Program-made: the position numbers and the translations under genes | Notes under the pieces: model-generated | What the model was told of the DNA's origin: nothing | Databases searched by the model: none | Seen by the model: only the letters and a program-made list of their open reading frames with translations | From: Peteryoungia wuzhouensis | GTDB taxonomy: Bacteria > Pseudomonadota > Alphaproteobacteria > Rhizobiales > Rhizobiaceae | DNA: 64,000 nucleotides | Reading direction: 5' to 3' | Assembly (NCBI RefSeq): GCF_003205195.1 | Contig: NZ_QJRY01000003.1 | Location: forward strand, 124,001 to 188,000 | In this document: positions 59,177 to 64,000 of the stretch, piece by piece | Position numbering within the stretch: the first letter of the stretch is position 1 | How the letters are laid out: the number at the start of each line of letters is the position of its first letter

Positions 59177-59533
59177 ATGCATCTGTTTCGCGTAGCCCTG
59201 GCCTCCGCACTCCCTATCCTTCTTGCCGCGACCGCCGCTTCGGCGGAAGACAACATGGCGGATCGGTATGCGCACCGGCATCACCACGACCAAAGCATCA
59301 TCAGCGGCAGCGGATTGCCATCGGTCGTGCCCGGCGTCGGCACGTTTGTCGGCAACCTGTCCGCTGTGCGCATCAAGGGCAACGGCATCTTTTTCGCATT
59401 CGACAGACGCTCGACCCACCGCTCGGCAATTACCCCCGAACCCTCGGTCCAGATCATTGAAATTTCGGCGGAAAACGAAGATAGCGCTTGTTCTTTCGAA
59501 GCCGGGGTCTGTGTGATCAGGCCCGGCCGCTAG
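59177..59533 (+). CDS. Small periplasmic protein of unknown function
   Basis: 118 residues with a cleavable signal peptide (FRVALASALPILLAATAASA, cleavage before Glu24 or so). The mature part begins with a His-rich patch (YAHRHHHDQ), then GSGLPSVVPGVGTFVGN, and ends with two cysteines in CSFEAGVCV. No family recognised. GGAG site upstream of 59177. A perfect CtrA box precedes it, so cell-cycle control is suggested. Its stop codon overlaps the stop of the convergent methyltransferase gene in a shared CTAG. Confidence 0.8.
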   Translation: MHLFRVALASALPILLAATAASAEDNMADRYAHRHHHDQSIISGSGLPSVVPGVGTFVGNLSAVRIKGNGIFFAFDRRSTHRSAITPEPSVQIIEISAENEDSACSFEAGVCVIRPGR

Positions 59534-60174
59534 ACAAAACGCCAGACCGTCGTCTTCTTGACCTCGGCGTCTTCCAGCACCCGCGTCACCGGCACCATGT
59601 ATGTGGCCAGCGGCTCCAGCCGCGCCGTCGGGCGATAGCTGCGGCCCGGATCGCCGACCAGAACCTCGCATCCTGCTTTCGCCAACTGCTCGAACCACAG
59701 CGTCAGGGATTGCGCGAAGGCGCTGTCGTAAAACACATCTCCGGCCAGCACGACGTCAACATCCACCGACAGTCCGATCAGGTCGTCATCGGTGAAGGCA
59801 AGCGTGACACCGTTCAGCGCGGCGTTGAGCCGCACAGCCGTCCGCGCCCAGGGATCAATGTCGGCGGCCAGCACCTCGCTGGCACCCGCGATCGCTGCAG
59901 CGATTGCCACGAGCCCGGAGCCGCTGGCGAAATCAAGCACCCGCTTGCCCCGGACAATCTCAGGATGATCGAGGACATGACGGGCCAGCCCCTGCCCTCC
60001 CGCCCAGGCAAAGGCCCAGAACGGCGGCGGCAGGCCGATCGCTTCCAGATCTTCCTCGGTCTTTAGCCAGAGGTCATGCACCTCACTTGCTAGATGGAGC
60101 TGGATCTCCGGCACATGCGGCGGCGCGATCGGGCTGGTATTGCCGAGGATGAACTGCTCCGGATCGGTCTTCAC
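59530..60174 (-). CDS. Class I SAM-dependent methyltransferase, ETF-beta lysine methyltransferase-like
   Basis: 214 residues. SAM-binding motif I VLDFASGSGLVAIAAA, acidic post-I residue in LAADIDPWA, and the family motif AGDVFYD (about 135). PPFWAFAWAGGQGLARHVLDHP is characteristic of the METTL20/ETFKMT group that methylates the electron-transfer flavoprotein beta subunit; no etf gene is here. Last gene of the tsaD-gpsA-yciI-EVE cluster. Confidence 0.88.
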   Translation of the reverse strand: MKTDPEQFILGNTSPIAPPHVPEIQLHLASEVHDLWLKTEEDLEAIGLPPPFWAFAWAGGQGLARHVLDHPEIVRGKRVLDFASGSGLVAIAAAIAGASEVLAADIDPWARTAVRLNAALNGVTLAFTDDDLIGLSVDVDVVLAGDVFYDSAFAQSLTLWFEQLAKAGCEVLVGDPGRSYRPTARLEPLATYMVPVTRVLEDAEVKKTTVWRFV

Positions 60175-60186
60175 GGGTCTGGTCGC

Positions 60187-60618
60187 TCAGACCGGAGGAT
60201 TGTCGAGACCACCCATGCGGCAGACCTCGAAGTATTCGTCATCCGTCACCGGCTGTACCGAGAGCCGCATCGAGGTGACGAGGGCCATCTTGGCGAGTTT
60301 CTCGTTCGCCTTGACGTCCTTGAGGCTGACCGGCTTCGGCATATCGCAGACCGCGCGGATATCGACGCAGTCCCAGCGCGCATCGCCCTCGGCCGTCGAA
60401 TCCGGATGGGACAGCGCACAGACCTCGACGATGCCGACGACCTCGAGCCCTTCGTTGGAGTGATAGAAGAAGCCTTTGTCGCCAATCTTCATCGCCCGCA
60501 TGTTGTTGCGGGCGAGATAATTGCGCACACCGGTCCATTCCTCGCCGACCTCACCCTTGGCCTTCTGCATTTCCCAGGACCACTTGAAGGGCTCGGACTT
60601 GTACAGCCAGAATGCCAT
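60187..60618 (-). CDS. EVE domain-containing protein
   Basis: 143-residue EVE (PUA-like) domain protein. Visible: AFWLYKSEPFKWSW at the N-terminus and GFFYHSNEGLEVVGIVEV, the central pocket region expected to bind a modified base. Lies five bases after the YciI-like gene. Linkage with gpsA/tsaD is commonly seen in rhizobia; no partner nuclease is adjacent. Confidence 0.9.
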   Translation of the reverse strand: MAFWLYKSEPFKWSWEMQKAKGEVGEEWTGVRNYLARNNMRAMKIGDKGFFYHSNEGLEVVGIVEVCALSHPDSTAEGDARWDCVDIRAVCDMPKPVSLKDVKANEKLAKMALVTSMRLSVQPVTDDEYFEVCRMGGLDNPPV

Positions 60619-60623
60619 CGTGC

Positions 60624-60917
60624 TTATGCCTCCGGATTGTTGAAGACCCAGTTATAGGGCTTGATCTCGACGCTCTCGAACAGGCCGGCCTTGGCGTAAG
60701 GGTCCTGTGCGGCCAGCGCACGGGCGGCGTCGATATCGTCAGCCGCGATCAGCAGCATGGAGCCACAGGGCTTGCCGGCGGCATCGAGAAAAGGACCGGC
60801 AATCTTCAATTGGCCAGCGGCGTTGAGGCCGTTGAGCCACTCGACATGCGGCGGGCGAGTTTCCATGCGAAGATTGAGGTGATCGGGTTTATCGGCGCAG
60901 ATGACGGCAAACAGCAT
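60624..60917 (-). CDS. yciI: YciI family protein
   Basis: 97-residue YciI-like ferredoxin-fold protein; MLFAVICADKPDHLNLRME, RPPHVEWLNGL with the conserved His, and the dimer strand AQDPYAKAGLFESVEIKPYNW are present. Function unknown. Short gap to gpsA. Confidence 0.9.
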   Translation of the reverse strand: MLFAVICADKPDHLNLRMETRPPHVEWLNGLNAAGQLKIAGPFLDAAGKPCGSMLLIAADDIDAARALAAQDPYAKAGLFESVEIKPYNWVFNNPEA

Positions 60918-60941
60918 CTTGTCTCTCCTAGGGAAGCGCTT

Positions 60942-61931
60942 CTATTCAGTGGTGATCGGCCGCGACATCAACTGGGTGATGGCAGTCGGAATATCCAGTC
61001 GGCCATCGATGATGGCGGCAACGGCCGATGTGATCGGCATTTCAATCTGATGCCCCTCAGCAAGCCGTGCGGCAACGGCCGCAGCAAATGCGCCCTCGAC
61101 AAGCGCCCCGCCCTGAGCGGCGATCGCTTCACCCCGTCCAAGCGCCAGGCCAAAGCGCAAATTGCGCGACTGGTGGCTGGTGGCGGTCAAGACGAGATCG
61201 CCGAGCCCGGACAGGCCGCGCACGGTGTCCCCGCGTCCACCCATCGCCTCGACCAGCCGCGACATTTCGGCAAGACCGCGCGCGATGAGCGCAGCGCGGG
61301 CGGAATCACCCAGTCCCATGCCCTCGACGATGCCACAGGCGATGGCGAGCACATTCTTCAGGGCACCGCCCAATTGCACGCCGATCCGGTCGTCGGACGC
61401 GTAGAGGCGAAAAGTCTGGCCGGAGATGGCCTTTGCCAGCTCTTCTGCCGCCGCAAGGTCTTGCGCCGCAACCGCCATGGCTGTCGGCAGGCCCTTGGCA
61501 ATATCGGCGGCAAATCCGGGTCCAGACAGAACGGCGATCGGATGATTGGGAAGCGCCTTTTCCAGAACTTCGGTCAGCAGGCGCGAGGTCTGCTTCTCGA
61601 TGCCCTTGGCACAGATCACCACGGGCACTCCGGCCTTCAGATGCGGGCCGTAGGTCTCGGCAGCGGCGATTTGCGCCTGCGACGGCATGGCAAAAAGCAC
61701 GACATCGGCCGACGCCAGGTCTTCGGCGTTGGCGGAATAATGGAGGCTCGACGGCAGCGTGATGCCCGGCAAGGCGGCGTCGTGACGACGAAGCTGCGCG
61801 AGATCCGCCATAACAGTGGGGTCCCGCCCCAAGAGCAGGGTCTGCGCCTTGCCTGTCTGGGCAATGACAGCAGCAAGTGCCGTACCGAAGGCGCCCGCGC
61901 CAACGACAGTGATGGCGGGAAACACACTCAC
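60942..61931 (-). CDS. gpsA: Glycerol-3-phosphate dehydrogenase [NAD(P)+]
   Basis: Reduces dihydroxyacetone phosphate to sn-glycerol-3-phosphate for phospholipid synthesis; 329 residues. Rossmann [12 protein letters not shown], catalytic Lys in [10 protein letters not shown], and [22 protein letters not shown]. Start overlaps the tsaD stop by four bases, so translation is coupled. Confidence 0.95.
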   Translation of the reverse strand: MSVFPAITVVGAGAFGTALAAVIAQTGKAQTLLLGRDPTVMADLAQLRRHDAALPGITLPSSLHYSANAEDLASADVVLFAMPSQAQIAAAETYGPHLKAGVPVVICAKGIEKQTSRLLTEVLEKALPNHPIAVLSGPGFAADIAKGLPTAMAVAAQDLAAAEELAKAISGQTFRLYASDDRIGVQLGGALKNVLAIACGIVEGMGLGDSARAALIARGLAEMSRLVEAMGGRGDTVRGLSGLGDLVLTATSHQSRNLRFGLALGRGEAIAAQGGALVEGAFAAAVAARLAEGHQIEMPITSAVAAIIDGRLDIPTAITQLMSRPITTE

Positions 61932-63022
61932 GCCTTGGCCCCCCGCTTGCCATAGGCGAGCAGCGCCTTGGCATCCGCATCCAGCGGCCAGCGCGACCGG
62001 GGCGCGACGGCGAGTTCATCGGCCGGCATGTCGAGCGCCATGCGCTCCAGCCCCGCCCAGGCGATCATCACGGCATTGTCGGTGCACAGGTGATGTGGCG
62101 GCGCGACGAAACGGAAACCATTGATCGCGCAGAGCTCATCCAGCGTCTGCCGAACCACCTTGTTGGCGGCCACCCCGCCGGCCACCACAAGGGCCGCCTG
62201 ATCGACATCCGGAAATGTCTCGGTGAAGCGCTGCAGTCCGCGCCCGATGCGGTCCTTCAGTGTCCGGGCGATCGCATATTGGAAGGACGCACAGATATCC
62301 GCGATGTCCTGATCCGTGACCGGGGCAATGCCTTCAGCCGCTTGCCGAACAGCGGTCTTCAACCCGGAAAAGGAAAAATCGAGCCGTGCCTCGCCGACCA
62401 GTGGACGGGGAAAAGCGAAGCGCTTCGCATCGCCTGTGGCCGCTGCCCGCTCGACCGCCGGGCCACCGGGATAGGGCAGGCCCAGCAGCTTCGCGGTCTT
62501 GTCGAAGGCCTCGCCCAGCGCATCGTCGATGGTCGTTCCCCAGCGCTCGTAGTCGCCGACGCCTTTCACCAGAACGAGCTGTGTATGTCCGCCCGAGACG
62601 AGCAGCATCAGATAGGGAAAGGCGACGCCGTCGGTCAGCCGGGCGGTGAGAGCGTGACCTTCGAGATGGTTGATCGCATAGAGCGGCTTAATGGCTGCCA
62701 TGGCCAGCGCCTTGCCCGTCATCAACCCGACCAGCAATCCGCCGATCAATCCCGGACCCGAAGTCGCTGCGATCGCATCAACCTCGGAAAGCGTGATGCC
62801 GGCGCGCTGCAGCGCTTCCTCGATCAGCGTATCCAGCGCATCGACATGGGCGCGCGCGGCAATCTCCGGCACGACGCCGCCATAGGCGCTGTGCTCGTCC
62901 AGCTGGCTCAGAACGACGTCGGCCTCGGTGACGGCAGACCCGTCTTCCATCCGCGTGACGACGGCTGCTGCCGTCTCGTCACAGCTGGTTTCGATGCCCA
63001 GAATGCGCAGTTTGGATGCCAT
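61928..63022 (-). CDS. tsaD: tRNA N6-adenosine threonylcarbamoyltransferase TsaD
   Basis: Transfers the threonylcarbamoyl group to A37 of ANN-decoding tRNAs; essential. 364 residues; N-terminal [13 protein letters not shown], metal-binding HLEGH in the [10 protein letters not shown] motif, GGHTQLV and [10 protein letters not shown] are present. The frame is open far upstream; start 63022 gives the normal protein, with a weak AGG site. Another in-frame ATG is at 63034. Confidence 0.95.
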   Translation of the reverse strand: MASKLRILGIETSCDETAAAVVTRMEDGSAVTEADVVLSQLDEHSAYGGVVPEIAARAHVDALDTLIEEALQRAGITLSEVDAIAATSGPGLIGGLLVGLMTGKALAMAAIKPLYAINHLEGHALTARLTDGVAFPYLMLLVSGGHTQLVLVKGVGDYERWGTTIDDALGEAFDKTAKLLGLPYPGGPAVERAAATGDAKRFAFPRPLVGEARLDFSFSGLKTAVRQAAEGIAPVTDQDIADICASFQYAIARTLKDRIGRGLQRFTETFPDVDQAALVVAGGVAANKVVRQTLDELCAINGFRFVAPPHHLCTDNAVMIAWAGLERMALDMPADELAVAPRSRWPLDADAKALLAYGKRGAKA

Positions 63023-63094
63023 GGAGCCTGTCATTGATTGCGGTTGCGGAGAAACCGGTCTACGAAACCTGTCGGTAACAACGGACAAGTTCGG

Positions 63095-64000
63095 ATGCAA
63101 ACAAAACCTTTCCGTATCGGCACGCGCGGCAGCCCGCTGGCGCTCGCCCAGGCTTCTGAGACACGCGCGCGCCTGATGGTGGCCCATGGCCTTCCCGAGG
63201 AAATGTTCGAGATCGTCGTCCTCTCGACCAAGGGCGACCGGATCACCGACCGTGCCCTCTCCGAGATCGGCGGCAAGGGCCTTTTCACTGAGGAACTTGA
63301 GGAACAGCTCATCTCCGGCGACCTTGATTTCGCCGTGCATTCCTCCAAGGACATGCCGACTAAACTGCCGGATGGGCTTTTCCTGTCGGCCTTCCTGCCG
63401 CGCGAGGATGTGCGCGACGCCGTGGTCGGACGGACCGCGCCGACGCTGAAGGAACTCCCGCATGGTGCAACCGTCGGCTCGTCGTCGCTCCGCCGGCAGG
63501 CGCTTATTCGACGCATCCGTCCGGATATCAACGTCATCACCTTCCGCGGCCTTGTCGACACGCGACTGCGCAAGCTTGCCGATGGCGAGGTGGATGCAAC
63601 GCTGCTCGCCTTTGCCGGACTGAAGCGGCTCGGAAAACCTGATATCCCGACCGAACTGCTCGATCCCAGCGCCTTCCCTCCGGCACCCGCGCAGGGCGCA
63701 ATCTGCATCGAAAGCCGGATCGGAGATGCGAGGGTCAACGACCTGCTCGAAGCAATCAACCACCGGGAAACCTTCGACGCCGTCAGCTGCGAACGTGCCT
63801 TTCTGGGGGCGCTGGACGGCTCCTGTCGCACACCGATCGCCGGCCATGCGACCGTGGACGCCGATGCAATCCGCTTCGCAGGCATGATTCTCACGCCCGA
63901 TGGTAGCCGCTGGCACGATGTGGAAATCGAAGGAAGCCGGACGGATGCCGCCGTGCTCGGCGCGACGGCCGGCGGGACCGTCCGCAGCAAGGCTGGCACC
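63095..64000 (+). CDS. hemC: Porphobilinogen deaminase (hydroxymethylbilane synthase), cut by window edge
   Basis: Joins four porphobilinogens to hydroxymethylbilane. The first 302 residues are visible (family about 310), so only the last few are missing. N-terminal [40 protein letters not shown]; and the dipyrromethane-cofactor Cys in [13 protein letters not shown]. It is divergent from tsaD with a 72-base gap. Start 63095 has a weak RBS. Confidence 0.95.
   Translation, partial: MQTKPFRIGTRGSPLALAQASETRARLMVAHGLPEEMFEIVVLSTKGDRITDRALSEIGGKGLFTEELEEQLISGDLDFAVHSSKDMPTKLPDGLFLSAFLPREDVRDAVVGRTAPTLKELPHGATVGSSSLRRQALIRRIRPDINVITFRGLVDTRLRKLADGEVDATLLAFAGLKRLGKPDIPTELLDPSAFPPAPAQGAICIESRIGDARVNDLLEAINHRETFDAVSCERAFLGALDGSCRTPIAGHATVDADAIRFAGMILTPDGSRWHDVEIEGSRTDAAVLGATAGGTVRSKAGT

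Noticed and set aside
61928..63916. Long 662-codon tsaD frame reaching into hemC
   Set aside because: The upstream 298 codons are antisense to hemC; TsaD homology begins at the ATG at 63022.

Overview
The window is ordinary chromosomal sequence of an alphaproteobacterium, almost certainly a member of the Rhizobiaceae (Rhizobium/Agrobacterium/Ciceribacter-like). This rests on a C4-pathway 5-aminolevulinate synthase, an F1 operon atpHAGDC with no Fo genes, the linked sdhCDAB / mdh-sucCDAB / lpd clusters, a RIME-type palindromic repeat pair, a CtrA-type box and high GC content. About 57 genes were recognised. The first (hemA) and last (hemC) are cut by the window ends. No tRNA, rRNA, CRISPR array, insertion sequence or prophage was seen.

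Layout. 1-5 kb: hemA and a form-II coxSLM molybdenum hydroxylase operon (minus strand). 5-14 kb: a glycine-zipper lipoprotein, the tamA-tamB outer-membrane assembly pair, an Lrp-type regulator divergent from arginase, and a lone cheW. 14-25.5 kb: an asparaginase, then a minus-strand formate block: ldh, an ArsR-type possible persulfide sensor, a LysR regulator, fdsGBA-fdhD-fdsD, and an oxalate/formate-antiporter-like MFS gene with an apparent frameshift. 25.7-31 kb: LysR regulator, aldehyde dehydrogenase, enolase-superfamily enzyme and GMC oxidoreductase, a small sugar or polyol oxidation module with no transporter. 31-43 kb: atpHAGDC, a small membrane protein, priA, xerC, a TraB-family protein, a DUF2867-like protein and cytochrome b561.

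42.4-59 kb is a large TCA-cycle block read on the minus strand: sdhCDAB, an Omp19-like lipoprotein, zapE, mdh, sucC, a small membrane ORF, sucD, sucA, sucB, a MAPEG protein, a secreted protein, an SDR and lpd. Together with atpHAGDC it supplies 2-oxoglutarate-to-oxaloacetate flux, quinone reduction and ATP synthesis; hemA and hemC serve haem synthesis. 59-64 kb: a small periplasmic protein behind a CtrA box, then tsaD-gpsA-yciI-EVE-methyltransferase (minus) divergent from hemC.

I do not see a clearly new multi-gene system. The points most worth checking are small. (1) The coxS leader has two mutually exclusive hairpins, one covering the Shine-Dalgarno sequence. (2) A perfect LysR-type palindrome lies inside the end of the LysR gene, where it would sit near -64 of a possible fds promoter. 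(3) A two-cysteine ArsR regulator of the SqrR/BigR kind is linked to formate dehydrogenase. (4) The OFA-type transporter is interrupted. (5) The enolase-superfamily enzyme appears to lack the usual first metal-binding Asp. (6) A small membrane ORF sits between sucC and sucD. All base-pairing and motif statements were read by eye; no alignment or folding program was run.
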